A stretch of DNA of 64,000 bases from Hyphomonadaceae bacterium (GCA_019747815.1 JAIEQJ010000049.1:1-64000); one strand, 5' to 3'; positions 44,776 to 54,474 are shown, counted from the stretch's first letter. Made by a program: numbers and translations. Notes: generated from the letters alone by a model not told the origin.

Positions 44776-45828
44776 CTATTGCCGGTAGCCGTAGGTCTTG
44801 TTCCACTCTTCAATCCATTCGGCGCGCAGCTTCTCGTACTGCTGGAAGTTCGGCACCCAGAGCTTGACGACCTTGGGATCGAAGCCCGGCGGGTAGGCGG
44901 GCGGCTTCTTCAGCGCGGTGAGATAGCCCAGTTCCTTGATCATGAACGTCTGGGCTTCCTCGGAGAGCGCCCAGTTCAGGAACAGCCGCGCGGCGTTCGG
45001 ATTGGCGGCGGTCTTGGTGATGCCGGCGCCGAACATGTTCAGCGGCACGCCTTCCGGCGGGAAGAAGATCTCGATCGGCGCGCCGTCCTTCTTCTTCGTG
45101 AAGACGACATTGTACAAGAGCGGCGCAATGGAGACTTCGCCCCGCACCAGCGCATCCGACAGGGGGGCGCCGGAGGGATAGAGCGCCGTGCCGACCGCCG
45201 CCTGTCTCTTCCAGTAATCCTCGCCGAGAACCTGGCGCTCAAACATCGTGCGCGTCCAAGTGGTTCCGCCCGACGGCCCGATCACCTGCCCGATCTGCTT
45301 GTTGCCGTACTCGGGTTTGGTCAGGTCCATCCATGACTTGGGCGGGTTCTTGACGAGCTCGGTATTGTAGGCGATTGACCAGCCCAGCGTCTGGCGCGGC
45401 CAGATCTTGGGCGACACCTGCACGTCCTCGCGATAGTCGGCGGCATTCGGCGGCGCGTAGTCTGCCAGCAGGTCCTGCAGGGCGAGGATCAGGCCGCGAT
45501 CGGAGTGATTGATCACATCCGCGGACAGCTTGCCGGCGGCAGCCTCGGTCTTGATGCGCGTGATGAGCTGGCCGCCTGGCGCACGCACCATCTCGACCTT
45601 GATGAAGGGAAAGCGCTTGTTGAAGGCCTTGGTGATCTCCTGCTCGACCTCGGCGAAATCGGCCGTGTAGTAGATGACCTTGCCTTCCTTCTTGGCCGCC
45701 TCGATCAGCTCGGGCGGTCCCACGTTCTGGGCAAGCGCGGGTCCGGATGCCAGCGCCAGCATGGCTGCGAGCACAAATGTGCCAAGACGGTGTGCAGCGA
45801 ACGACAGGCCCTTGTGTTTCAAAGCCAT
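44776..45828 (-). CDS. Periplasmic binding protein of a Fe3+/phosphonate-type ABC importer
   Basis: Extracellular solute-binding protein of 350 residues. A signal peptide ending LASGPALAQ precedes ELIEAAKKEGKVIYYTADFAEVE, the typical start of type 2 receptors of the FbpA/PotD class. RLFLNWALSEEAQTFMIKELGY and TALKKPPAYPPGF are in the C-terminal lobe. Tyrosine pairs as in FbpA cannot be placed with certainty, so iron is only one option. The ATG at 45828 has a GGGAG element 9 bases upstream and is preferred over 45849. It follows the permease gene by 24 bases. Confidence 0.88.
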   Translation of the reverse strand: MALKHKGLSFAAHRLGTFVLAAMLALASGPALAQNVGPPELIEAAKKEGKVIYYTADFAEVEQEITKAFNKRFPFIKVEMVRAPGGQLITRIKTEAAAGKLSADVINHSDRGLILALQDLLADYAPPNAADYREDVQVSPKIWPRQTLGWSIAYNTELVKNPPKSWMDLTKPEYGNKQIGQVIGPSGGTTWTRTMFERQVLGEDYWKRQAAVGTALYPSGAPLSDALVRGEVSIAPLLYNVVFTKKKDGAPIEIFFPPEGVPLNMFGAGITKTAANPNAARLFLNWALSEEAQTFMIKELGYLTALKKPPAYPPGFDPKVVKLWVPNFQQYEKLRAEWIEEWNKTYGYRQ

Positions 45829-45852
45829 GGGTTTCGACTCCCTTGCCATGCG

Positions 45853-47694
45853 TCATCCGGCGCGCGCCATGCCGGTTTCGGTGCCGCCTTCCCCGCGCGA
45901 AAGTACGTTGGCGATGCCGATGACGAGAGCAAGCAGCACGATCTGCACCAGGCTGAATGCTGCGGTGATGCCGACGTTGCCGCCTTCGTAGTAGTCGAGC
46001 AGCAGCACGGCCATCACCATGGTGTTGCTCGTGTAGAGGAACAGAGACGATCCAAGCTCGCGGATGGCAAGCACGAACAGCAGGGTCATCGCGGCGATCA
46101 CCCCGGGCCGGGCCAGCGGCAGCACGATGGATCGGATGGTGCCGAGCAGGCTCTTGCCGCATATCCAGGCCGCTTCCTCCAGCTCGCGATGGATCTGCAG
46201 CAGCGAGGTTGAGAGCGCCTTCACCGTATCGGGCATGAAGCGGGCGATGAATGCGAGCGCGAGAATCCAGATCGTACCGTAAAGTCCGCCCGGCAAGCCG
46301 ATCCAGGCCCACAGGTAGGCGACGCCGATGACGAGGCCGGGAATGGCGACCGGCAAGGTCGAGATAAGGTCGATGCTCTTGCGCCCGGGCAGATGTGTGC
46401 GGTTGACGGTATAGCCGATGGCGAAGGCGAGCATGCCGCCGACAATGGCCGTGACGAGCCCGACTTCCATGGTGTTGACGATCGAGCGCAGCGCGAGCGG
46501 ATTGGCAAACAGCCGCTCGAAATGGATCAGGCTGTATTGGCGCTCGTCGAACAGGCTCGCAATCGTGCGGATGAACATGAATTTGCGGAAGGCGGCGATG
46601 GTCAGTGCCGTCAGTGGCAGCACGACCACCACGAGCAGGTAGGCGACGGCCAGCCCGAGCGTCAGGTAGCGCCAGGGCCCCAGGTTGAGGACCGCGGGTC
46701 GAAACGCCTTGCCGGCAATCGTCGTATAGCTGCGGCTTGAAACGATGCTGTGCTGCAGCCACACAAGGACGGCCGTGACCGCCATCAGGATGATCGCCAC
46801 CGAGGCGGCGGTGCTGTAGAGCGGCGGCGACCAGTTGGTCAGCTTGAAGATATACGTGGTGAGAACGGGGATGTCGCCGGGCGTCCCGAGCACGGCCGGA
46901 ATGCCGTAGATGCCAAGCATGACGATGAACGACAGCAGCATGCCTGACAGAATGGCCGGCGCAATCAGCGGGAAGGTGACGGTCAAAAGCGTGCGCAGGG
47001 TGCTGGCGCCGGTCACCTCGGCCGCCTCTTCCAGCGCAGGGTCCATGTTGCGCAGCGCTGAAGCCGTGAACATGTAGACGTAGGGCGCATAGTAGATGCC
47101 GAAGATCGCAATCATGCCGCCCATCGAATAGGCGTTGAACCGCCAGTCGATGCCCACCGCGGCCAGGATAGTATTGAGAAGCCCCGTCTTGGGGGAGGCC
47201 AGGATCGACCAGGCGACGGCTGCAACCAGCGGCGGCACGAACAGGGGCAGCATGCTGGTGGCGGCAATGAAGCCCTTGCAGGGCGTGTTGGTGCGCACCA
47301 CGACCCACGAGAAGGTGAGACCGATGACCACCGCAAGAGCCGTGCCGCCGCCGCAGGCCACCAGCGAGTTGGCGAGGGCCACATGCACGTTCGGGTTGGC
47401 AAGGACCGTGGTGAAGTTGGCGAGCGACATGTCGAGGACGCCGAAGCCGTCGACCACCGGGTTGGTGTTGGTGAGCGCCCCCAGCAGAAGCATGGCCACT
47501 GGGTAGAGAACCAGAAACGCGAGCAGGACCAGCAGCCCGGCTGACCACAGCCAGGCAAGCGCGCTGCGCACGAAGCCAGAACGGATGGTCTCCGTTCTGT
47601 GCAAGGCCGTCGCGATATCACCGGCCATTGCGGTGTCGGCAGCCACAGTTTCCTCCCGGTGGCCGCCTTGGGTGAGCCCCTTGATGGTGGCCAT
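45853..47694 (-). CDS. Fused ABC importer permease (FbpB-like)
   Basis: A 613-residue membrane protein containing two tandem permease units of about six helices each, as in FbpB/ThiP. Each unit has the EAA-type loop: LRNMDPALEEAAEVTGASTL in the first half and LQIHRELEEAAWICGKSLLG in the second. It heads the minus-strand operon permease-receptor-ATPase and is divergent from the PRISE-type SDR gene across about 150 bases. Confidence 0.92.
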   Translation of the reverse strand: MATIKGLTQGGHREETVAADTAMAGDIATALHRTETIRSGFVRSALAWLWSAGLLVLLAFLVLYPVAMLLLGALTNTNPVVDGFGVLDMSLANFTTVLANPNVHVALANSLVACGGGTALAVVIGLTFSWVVVRTNTPCKGFIAATSMLPLFVPPLVAAVAWSILASPKTGLLNTILAAVGIDWRFNAYSMGGMIAIFGIYYAPYVYMFTASALRNMDPALEEAAEVTGASTLRTLLTVTFPLIAPAILSGMLLSFIVMLGIYGIPAVLGTPGDIPVLTTYIFKLTNWSPPLYSTAASVAIILMAVTAVLVWLQHSIVSSRSYTTIAGKAFRPAVLNLGPWRYLTLGLAVAYLLVVVVLPLTALTIAAFRKFMFIRTIASLFDERQYSLIHFERLFANPLALRSIVNTMEVGLVTAIVGGMLAFAIGYTVNRTHLPGRKSIDLISTLPVAIPGLVIGVAYLWAWIGLPGGLYGTIWILALAFIARFMPDTVKALSTSLLQIHRELEEAAWICGKSLLGTIRSIVLPLARPGVIAAMTLLFVLAIRELGSSLFLYTSNTMVMAVLLLDYYEGGNVGITAAFSLVQIVLLALVIGIANVLSRGEGGTETGMARAG

Positions 47695-47847
47695 TCCTTA
47701 GGGCCTATACCTACCACACAGTGAGGTGCCCGCCCATCCGGCAATCCGGCCGCGGCAGCCGGCGGTCGCTGAGCGCCGGTCTCGACCTTGCCGTGCCGGC
47801 ATGGCAAAGATGACCCAATCCTCCTGGTCAAGCGGTGCAGGGTGCGA

Positions 47848-48915
47848 ATGAAACCGGAAGGCAGGGCCGTCGTCGTCGGATCCCTCGGCGTGATCGGGCG
47901 CTATATCGTCGATCGGCTTCGGCAGGACGAGAGCTGGTCGACCGTCGGCCTTTCGCGGCGCGAGGCAGCCGATGCGCCACGCTATCGGCACATCGCCGTC
48001 GATCTTCTGAATCGGCAGGATGTCGAGGCCAAGCTCGCCGCACTGACGGATGTGACGCACATCTTCTATGCCGCGTTTCAGGCGGCGCCGGGAGCCGCCT
48101 CGGGCTATGCCTCCAACATCGCGCCCAACCGCGACATGCTCATCAATGCGGTTACAGCTATTGCGCAAAGCTCCAAGATGCTGCGCCGCGTTGTGCTGGT
48201 GACGGGCACGAAGTACTACGGCACGCATCTGGGCCCCTTCAAGACGCCGGCGCGCGAAAGCGATCCCCGGCACATGCCGCCCAACTACTACTTCGACCAG
48301 ATCGATTGGCTCACTGCGTTTCAGCGGGGCAGGGCCTGGGATTGGGTCGAGTTGCGGCCGCAGACGCTCATCGGCTTTGCGCCCGGAACGCCGATGAGCA
48401 TTCTGCCCGCCATCGCCGTTTATGCGGCGGTCAGCAAGGAGCTGGGCCTGCCCTTGCGCTTTCCCGGCAAGCCCGGCGCCTATGCGGCGCTCTACCAGGT
48501 CACGGAATCGGCCCACTTCGCGAACGCTGCGCTTTGGGCAGCAACCGAGCCGCGTTGCGGTCTTGAAGCGTTCAACATCACCAATGGCGACTACTTCCGC
48601 TGGAAGAACCTTTGGCCGAGGCTTGCCGACGTGTTTGAGATGCCGGCCGGCGAGCCGCAGGCCATCAGCCTCACCCAGCACATGGCCGACAAGGGCGGGC
48701 TGTGGCGGGCCATGGTCGAGACATACCGGCTCGAGCCGTACGACTACGGGCAGCTGGTCGGTTGGCCGTTTGCGGACTATGTGTTCGGCACGGACTGGGA
48801 TGTGATGTCGAACGTCACCAAGTCGCGCCAATTCGGATTTCACGACGTGGTCGACACCGAGGACATGTTCTGCCGGCTCTTGCGCCGCTTCCGCGAGGCG
48901 CGCATCGTTCCCTGA
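47848..48915 (+). CDS. PRISE-type SDR (progesterone 5-beta-reductase/iridoid synthase-like)
   Basis: A 355-residue extended SDR. The family hallmarks are the GSLGVIGRYIV nucleotide loop, VVLVTGTKYYGTHLGP with the catalytic Lys, and PPNYYFDQIDWL, matching the PRISE NFYYxxED motif with the catalytic Tyr. PRISE enzymes reduce activated C=C bonds of enones using NADPH. In bacteria they are annotated loosely as NAD-dependent epimerases. No operon partners on the same strand. The natural enone is unknown. Confidence 0.8.
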   Translation: MKPEGRAVVVGSLGVIGRYIVDRLRQDESWSTVGLSRREAADAPRYRHIAVDLLNRQDVEAKLAALTDVTHIFYAAFQAAPGAASGYASNIAPNRDMLINAVTAIAQSSKMLRRVVLVTGTKYYGTHLGPFKTPARESDPRHMPPNYYFDQIDWLTAFQRGRAWDWVELRPQTLIGFAPGTPMSILPAIAVYAAVSKELGLPLRFPGKPGAYAALYQVTESAHFANAALWAATEPRCGLEAFNITNGDYFRWKNLWPRLADVFEMPAGEPQAISLTQHMADKGGLWRAMVETYRLEPYDYGQLVGWPFADYVFGTDWDVMSNVTKSRQFGFHDVVDTEDMFCRLLRRFREARIVP

Positions 48916-48927
48916 GGGCGCGATCGG

Positions 48928-49182
48928 TCAGGTGCCAATCGTCCGCGCCAGCCGGCCGAGGGCGTAGGCGACGGCGGACAGGCCGATATTGGCCACAAGC
49001 CCCGTGACGAAGTAGGCCGTGACCTTGTTGCTCCAGCGTTCGTCGGGATGCTGGCGCAGCCGCTGCAGCTTCATCCACCAGCCTTCCGAGGCGATGCCGG
49101 CCATGCCGAGCAGCACGACCCACAGGGGCGTGCCCAAGTAACCGGCAGCGGCCATGGCGGCCAAGGTGACATATGTCAGCAT
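48928..49182 (-). CDS. Small membrane protein of unknown function
   Basis: An 84-residue protein with hydrophobic segments at about 3-28 (VTLAAMAAAGYLGTPLWVVLL) and 55-78 (VTAYFVTGLVANIGLSAVAYAL) and a basic middle (KLQRLRQHPDERWSNK). No family is recognised. It converges closely on the PRISE gene, with 12 bases between stops. Confidence 0.6.
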   Translation of the reverse strand: MLTYVTLAAMAAAGYLGTPLWVVLLGMAGIASEGWWMKLQRLRQHPDERWSNKVTAYFVTGLVANIGLSAVAYALGRLARTIGT

Positions 49183-49347
49183 GCTGCCCCTTTTAGCGCG
49201 TCGAGTCCTCCCGCCGCGGCGGCTCCAATGCCACGTTTTCCACTGCTATACACGTCCTGCCGTGCCGTGATATAGGCATCGCCTGCTCGGGCCGATGTCA
49301 TCGCAAACTGCGGCCGTCCGCCCATTCTCATAGCCGCCGCGTCGCGT

Positions 49348-49389
49348 CGGGGCATAGCTCAGCTTGGTAGAGCACCTCTTTGGGAGCAG
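49348..49389 (+). pseudogene. 5' fragment of tRNA-Pro (anticodon TGG), integration scar
   Basis: CGGGGCATAGCTCAGCTTGG followed by TAGAGCACCTCTTTGGGAGCAG matches the 5' half of a rhizobial tRNA-Pro(TGG): acceptor strand, D-arm GCTC/GAGC, and the anticodon loop TTTGGGA. One base seems missing from the anticodon stem (CCTC where CCTGC would pair with GCAG), and after GCAG the sequence no longer matches a tRNA: there is no T-arm GGTTCGAATCC. A CCCCG downstream at about 49414-49418 could pair with the acceptor strand but this is probably chance. With the integrase remnant 150 bases on, it looks like an attachment-site remnant. Confidence 0.6.
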
Positions 49390-49544
49390 TTGCCAGTGAA
49401 CAAGATGGCAACACCCCGCAACCGCAACCAACCCAATAAATTCAGCACTTTCCGGCATTTTTCATGTGCCGCGTGGTGCGCCGTGTTACGCGGCGTTCCA
49501 GGCGATTCCCGTACCTTTTTCATAGCTTTGGTGAGCACCTGCCA

Positions 49545-49721
49545 ATGCCGGAAGTGAATCTCACGGCCGCGTTCGTGGACAAGCTGAAGCCGAACGGCGC
49601 ACAGGTCGAGTATTTCGATACCGGCTCGGATGGCCTCAGCCTTCGCGTCAGCCAGAGCGGCACGAAGTCGTGGCGGTTTCCATACGCGCCGTCCACACGT
49701 ATTCGACCGCTGTCGCAATGA
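49545..49721 (+). pseudogene. Tyrosine integrase N-terminal remnant
   Basis: The 58-codon frame begins MPEVNLTAAFVDKLKP and contains VEYFDTGSDGLSLRVSQSG followed by TKSWRFPY, the arm-binding N-terminal domain (DUF4102 type) of tRNA-targeting phage and island integrases, which are normally about 400 residues. After about residue 50 the similarity ends and a stop follows. No core-binding or catalytic domain is found downstream. Orientation and position just after the tRNA-Pro fragment match a lost integrative element. Confidence 0.7.
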
Positions 49722-49989
49722 AGCCCCCGCGCGCAGCAGTGTTTCGGCGACGCAAGCTGCCGCCTGGCTGTCACTACCACCCTCGCTGCGCCGAGCGGCT
49801 CCCTGTTTGCCACCGGCAAGCACCACCTGCGGTGGAATTTTCTGACGGGATGAGCCGGTGCGTGTTGGCGCAAACGGAAGCCGGCGCTCGCTTCTGAGGC
49901 TATCCACTGGCCAGTGCGGTGCAGGCTCGCGCTTGCGATGGGCCTGTGCTTAGGATGCCCGCGTGCGTGGATTGGCTGGAGGGAAGCCC

Positions 49990-52089
49990 ATGCCCAGGCG
50001 CCTCATTCGTTCTGCCGCCACTCGTTTCTCGGCTCTTATTGCTGCATCCATAACCATTGCGGTTGCTGCACATGCCGATCAAGCTCAGGACTGCGTCCAG
50101 CACGCCGATCTGGATTTGCAGGTGCGGGCCTGCACTGCCATCGTCGAACGCGACCCTCAGGCCGCGTGGGCCTACATCAACCGCAGCTGGGCCTTCATGG
50201 ACAAGGGCCAACCCGATAGGGCGATCGCCGATGCCACGAAAGCGATCGACATCAATCCGCAATTCGCGGTGGCCTATGTCAACCGCTCAGGCGCGCTTCT
50301 GAACAAGGGCGACAACGATCGCGCCATCGCCGACGCCACCAATGCGATTGGTCTCGACCCGCGTCTGGCCCTGGCCTTTGTCAACCGTGCCACCGGCCAC
50401 TTCAACAAGGGCGACTTCGATCGCGCCATCGCCGACACCGACAAAGCCATCGAGCTCAACTCCAAGCTCGCCCCGGCCTATGTCACTCGGTCCGCGGCCA
50501 AGCTGAACAAGGGCGACAACGACGGAGCAGTAGCGGATGCCGATATGGCGCTCGCGCTCGACGGAAGAGCCGTGGCCGCCTATCTCAATCGCGGCAATGC
50601 CAGGATCAATAAAACCGACTACGACAGCGCCATCGCTGATTTCAACCGCGCCATCGAAATCGCCCCGAATACGGCCCTCGCGTACGTGAACAGGGGTTGG
50701 GCACAGCGAAACAAGGGCAACCTCGACCGCGCCATCGCCGACTACAACGACGCGCTGCGCATCGACCCCAAACTCGCTCTGGCCTATATCAACCGCAGCG
50801 ATGCCTATTCGCGCATGGGCGACCATGACCGCGTGATCGCCGATGCTTCCGAAGCCATCCGCATCGACCCCAGATCACCCCTCGCCTACAACAATCGCGG
50901 CTTGGCCTACAAGGATAAGGGAGATCACGACCGTGCCCTGGCCGACTTCGGTGAGGCGATCAGGCTCGACCCCAATTTTGTCCTTGCCTATGTCAATCGC
51001 GGCTTTGTGCACGGGGCAACCGGCGACCATGACCGCGCCATTGCCGACTATGACAGCGCGCTACGCATCGATCCCAAATCGGCCCTTGCCTATAACAACC
51101 GCGGCTGGGCCTATCAGGCCAAGGGCGATCACAACCGCGCTATTGCCGACTTCACGCGCGCCATCGATGCCGACCCCAACATGGCCCTCGCCTACGGCAA
51201 CCGGGGAACAGCATACAATGCAAAGGGGGACAACCAGCGCGCGCAGGCTGACTTTCGCAAGATCCTGGAGCTGCCGGCACCGACTCCTACCGACCGTCAA
51301 AGGCAGGAGATAGCACGCGAACGCATCGCCAGGCTGGCGCAGCCGTCACCTACGGCCAAGACCGCCGCAGCCTTGACCAAACCGCGCCGCGTAGCGCTTG
51401 TCATCGGCAACTCCAACTACACATATGCCGGCCTCCTGGCCAATCCTGCCAAGGATGGACGCGCGGTAGCCAACGCCTTGCGGCGGCTGGGCTTTACGCA
51501 GGTGTTCGAGCAGTATGACGCGACCCGCGAAAAGATGGGCCGCGCCCTGCGCGATTTCGGCGACAGCACCGAAGGTGCCGAGTGGGCAGTCGTTTTCTTC
51601 GCCGGCCACGGCATCGAGGTCAACGGCACGTCCTACCTCATCCCCATCGACGCCGAGCTCAAACGCGAGACCCATACCAGCGACGAGGCGATCTCGCTCA
51701 CACAAGTGCAGGCGAAGGTGGACGCTGCGACCAAGCTTGGCCTGGTCATTCTTGACTCGTGCCGGAACAATCCCTTCCTCGCACGCATGGTACGCTCAAT
51801 GTCAACCCGCTCGCTCGGCCGCGGTCTCTCGCCCGTGGAGCCCGAAGGCAATGTATTGGTCGCCTACGCCGCCAAGCACGGCACCACGGCGGAGGACGGC
51901 ACGGGCGACCACAGCCCGTTCACCGAGGCCCTGCTCGCGCACATGGAGGAGCCGGGCCTGGAGATCAACTTTCTCTTCCGCAAGGTGCGCGACCGCGTGC
52001 GCGAGAGGACGGCAAGGCGCCAGGAGCCGTTTCTCTACGGCACACTCGGCAGCGAGCCGCTCTACTTCAATGCCAGCCAAGCCCGGTAA
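49990..52089 (+). CDS. Exported TPR-repeat caspase-like protein
   Basis: A 699-residue protein. A signal peptide (LIAASITIAVAAHADQ) is followed by eleven near-identical 34-residue TPR units (AYVNRGxAxxxKGDxDRAIADxxxAIxxDPx) to about residue 440, a short linker, and a C14 caspase-fold domain (about 467-690) starting RVALVIGNSNYTYAG. The dyad is His540 in FFAGHGIEV and Cys591 in LDSCRNNPF. Bacterial metacaspase-like proteases cleave after Arg or Lys. Both dyad residues are present, so activity is likely. The ATG at 49990 has a GGAGGGAA site. It is a single-gene unit before phoX. Confidence 0.88.
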   Translation: MPRRLIRSAATRFSALIAASITIAVAAHADQAQDCVQHADLDLQVRACTAIVERDPQAAWAYINRSWAFMDKGQPDRAIADATKAIDINPQFAVAYVNRSGALLNKGDNDRAIADATNAIGLDPRLALAFVNRATGHFNKGDFDRAIADTDKAIELNSKLAPAYVTRSAAKLNKGDNDGAVADADMALALDGRAVAAYLNRGNARINKTDYDSAIADFNRAIEIAPNTALAYVNRGWAQRNKGNLDRAIADYNDALRIDPKLALAYINRSDAYSRMGDHDRVIADASEAIRIDPRSPLAYNNRGLAYKDKGDHDRALADFGEAIRLDPNFVLAYVNRGFVHGATGDHDRAIADYDSALRIDPKSALAYNNRGWAYQAKGDHNRAIADFTRAIDADPNMALAYGNRGTAYNAKGDNQRAQADFRKILELPAPTPTDRQRQEIARERIARLAQPSPTAKTAAALTKPRRVALVIGNSNYTYAGLLANPAKDGRAVANALRRLGFTQVFEQYDATREKMGRALRDFGDSTEGAEWAVVFFAGHGIEVNGTSYLIPIDAELKRETHTSDEAISLTQVQAKVDAATKLGLVILDSCRNNPFLARMVRSMSTRSLGRGLSPVEPEGNVLVAYAAKHGTTAEDGTGDHSPFTEALLAHMEEPGLEINFLFRKVRDRVRERTARRQEPFLYGTLGSEPLYFNASQAR

Positions 52090-52263
52090 GGTCACATCAA
52101 CCTTGGGCAACGACGGCGCGGCGTCGACACGCTGCCGCCCGTGCGCCTTGGCAAAGCCTCGATCTGTCGGCCTTTTTTCCGGCTACTTTGAATGCCTTTC
52201 ACCTTTGTGCCCGCTTCCGCTAGGCTCTCGCGCCGCAGAATGCGGGCATGAAGGGCTGGGGCA

Positions 52264-54288
52264 ATGAATAAGAATATGCTGAACGATGGCTTCTCGTGCG
52301 CCGCCGAGGCCTTTGAAGCCTACGACGACATTCCTCTGTCGCCACCGCGCGAGGACACCATCGGTGCAATCATCGCCCGCCGCCACAGTCGCCGCGACGT
52401 GCTCAAGGGCTCGCTCGGGGTCACCGCAGCCACCACCCTGTTCGGCACCGCCGCACTGGCTGCCGGCTCCAACCCCACCCGGACCGCTCCGGCGCCGTTC
52501 GCCTTCAAGGAGGTGGCTGCCGGCATCGATGAGACGCATCATGTGGCCGAAGGCTACGAAGCCGATATCCTGATCCGCTGGGGTGATCCGCTGTTCGCCG
52601 GCATGGCGCCGTTCGATCCCGCCAAACTCACGGGCGCCGAACAGGCCCGGCGCTTTGGCTACAACTGCGACTACATCGCGTTTTTCCCGCTCGACCGCCG
52701 CAACACCCGCGGGCTTCTCTGCATCAACCATGAGTATGCAAACCCCGAAGTGATGTTCGCGGGCATCGGCGGCCGGCCCGACCGCAACGACTTTGCAAAA
52801 ATCACCGAGGGGCACGTAGCCGTGGAGATGGCGGCGCATGGTGTCAGCGTCGTGGAGGTCGCACTCACGGGTGGAAAATGGCGGCCGGTTCTCGGCCGCC
52901 GCAACCGGCGCATCACGGCGCACACGGAGATGACGGTGGATGGTCCGGCGGCCGGCCACCACCGCATGAAGACCAAGGCCGATCCCAGCGGGCGCAAGCT
53001 GTGGGGCACGATCAACAACTGCGCCGGCGGCCGCACGCCGTGGGGCACCTACCTCACGGGCGAGGAGAACTGTCACGGCTACTTCTGGACCGATCAGCGC
53101 GGCGCCGATGGCAAGCGCCTCAACAAGGGCCTCGGCGGTGCACAGCAAAGAAGCTACGAGCGCTACGGCATTCCCAGCAACTGGTACAGTTGGGGCCGTT
53201 TCCACGAGCGTTTTAACGTCGATAAGGAACCTAATGAGTGCCATCGCTTCAACTGGATCGTCGAGATTGATGCCTTTGATCCGCAGTCGAGGCCGGTGAA
53301 GCACAGTGCGCTGGGGCGCTGCCGTCACGAGGGCGCGGAAATGATCGTCAACAAGGACGGCCGCGTTGTCGTCTACACGGGCGATGATTCACGCTTCGAG
53401 TACATCTATCGCTTCGTTTCCAAGCGCACCTATCAGCCGAACAACAGGGCCCACAACATGCGGCTCCTGTCCGAGGGTACATTGTCGGTTGCTCGCTTCG
53501 ACTCCGACGGTACGCTGAAATGGCTGCCGCTGGTGTTCGGCGTGGGACCGCTGACACCGGCCAACGGATTCCACTCTCAAGCCGACGTGCTGATCGACGC
53601 ACGCATTGCCGCCGACCTTCTCAAGGCCACGCCGATGGACCGGCCGGAGGACGTGCAGCCGCATCCCACCAATGGCAAAGTCTACGCGATGCTCACCAAC
53701 AACGACCGCCGACGGCCGGAGCAGATCGACAAAGCCAACCCTCGCGCAGCCAACGACCTTGGGCATATCATCGAGATGACGGCACCAGGCGGCAACCATG
53801 CCGCCGCAACCTTCACCTGGGATATCCTCATCAAGTGCGGCGATCCCAACATCGCCGAGGTCGGCGCCTTGTGGAACCCGGCCACCAGCGCGGATGGCTG
53901 GTTCGCCTGCCCCGACAATTGCGCGTTCGACGCTTTGGGGCGGCTGTGGGTCTCAACCGACCAGGGCAGCCTATGGGCGAAGAAGACCAACAGGGCAGAC
54001 GGCTTCTACGCCGTGGGAACCGACGGCGATACGCGCGCACTACCCAAGCTGTTTTTCCGTTGCCCGGTGGGAGCGGAGATGTGTGGCACATGCTTCACGC
54101 CAGACGACCGCGCGCTGTTCCTGGCCGTGCAGCACCCCGCCACCGATGGCGTGCGGGACTGGAAGCCGTTCGCCCGCGACTCCACATTCGAGGACCCTGC
54201 GACCCGCTGGCCAGATTTCAAGCCGAATATGCCGCCCCGCCCTTCGGTGGTTGCAATCCGCAAGAGAGGCGGTGGCCGCATCGCCTAA
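52264..54288 (+). CDS. phoX: PhoX-family (DUF839) Tat-exported protein
   Basis: A 674-residue protein of the PhoX alkaline phosphatase family, which hydrolyses phosphomonoesters using calcium and iron cofactors in the periplasm. A twin-arginine signal is near residues 38-60 (RRHSRRDVLKGSLGVTAATT). Family blocks visible are GLLCINHEYANPEVMF, NNCAGGRTPWGTYLTGEENCHGYFW, VYTGDDSRFEYIYRF, and FACPDNCAFDALGRLWVSTD. Length agrees with PhoX. Not all family members are proven phosphatases. No pho box could be identified. Confidence 0.85.
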   Translation: MNKNMLNDGFSCAAEAFEAYDDIPLSPPREDTIGAIIARRHSRRDVLKGSLGVTAATTLFGTAALAAGSNPTRTAPAPFAFKEVAAGIDETHHVAEGYEADILIRWGDPLFAGMAPFDPAKLTGAEQARRFGYNCDYIAFFPLDRRNTRGLLCINHEYANPEVMFAGIGGRPDRNDFAKITEGHVAVEMAAHGVSVVEVALTGGKWRPVLGRRNRRITAHTEMTVDGPAAGHHRMKTKADPSGRKLWGTINNCAGGRTPWGTYLTGEENCHGYFWTDQRGADGKRLNKGLGGAQQRSYERYGIPSNWYSWGRFHERFNVDKEPNECHRFNWIVEIDAFDPQSRPVKHSALGRCRHEGAEMIVNKDGRVVVYTGDDSRFEYIYRFVSKRTYQPNNRAHNMRLLSEGTLSVARFDSDGTLKWLPLVFGVGPLTPANGFHSQADVLIDARIAADLLKATPMDRPEDVQPHPTNGKVYAMLTNNDRRRPEQIDKANPRAANDLGHIIEMTAPGGNHAAATFTWDILIKCGDPNIAEVGALWNPATSADGWFACPDNCAFDALGRLWVSTDQGSLWAKKTNRADGFYAVGTDGDTRALPKLFFRCPVGAEMCGTCFTPDDRALFLAVQHPATDGVRDWKPFARDSTFEDPATRWPDFKPNMPPRPSVVAIRKRGGGRIA

Positions 54289-54474
54289 TAGCCTGGTCCA
54301 TCGCAGTTGCACGCAGGACATGCGGTTGGCGACACGCGCCACCCGCCTCGCTGGACCTGACAGGGATACCGCGCTGAAAATCGTCACTCTTCTTTGAGTT
54401 GCCGATACCCTCTCCAGGTGTCAAACAATGACCCATTGGCGCCTGCGTTGCAGGCCGCAGCTAGAGAAACGACG

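Noticed and set aside
49348..49418. A 71-base fold with acceptor CGGGG/CCCCG that could be a complete tRNA
   Set aside because: There is no T-arm consensus, the anticodon stem is broken, and the only other stem (GTTGCC/GGCAAC) has a 12-base loop. A 5' tRNA fragment fits better.
50169..51290. Regular direct repeats considered as a CRISPR or satellite array
   Set aside because: The units are 102 bases and in frame, encoding TPR motifs with variable codons; there are no spacers.
52183..53328. 381-codon minus-strand frame
   Set aside because: Antisense to phoX, whose Tat signal and family blocks are clear.
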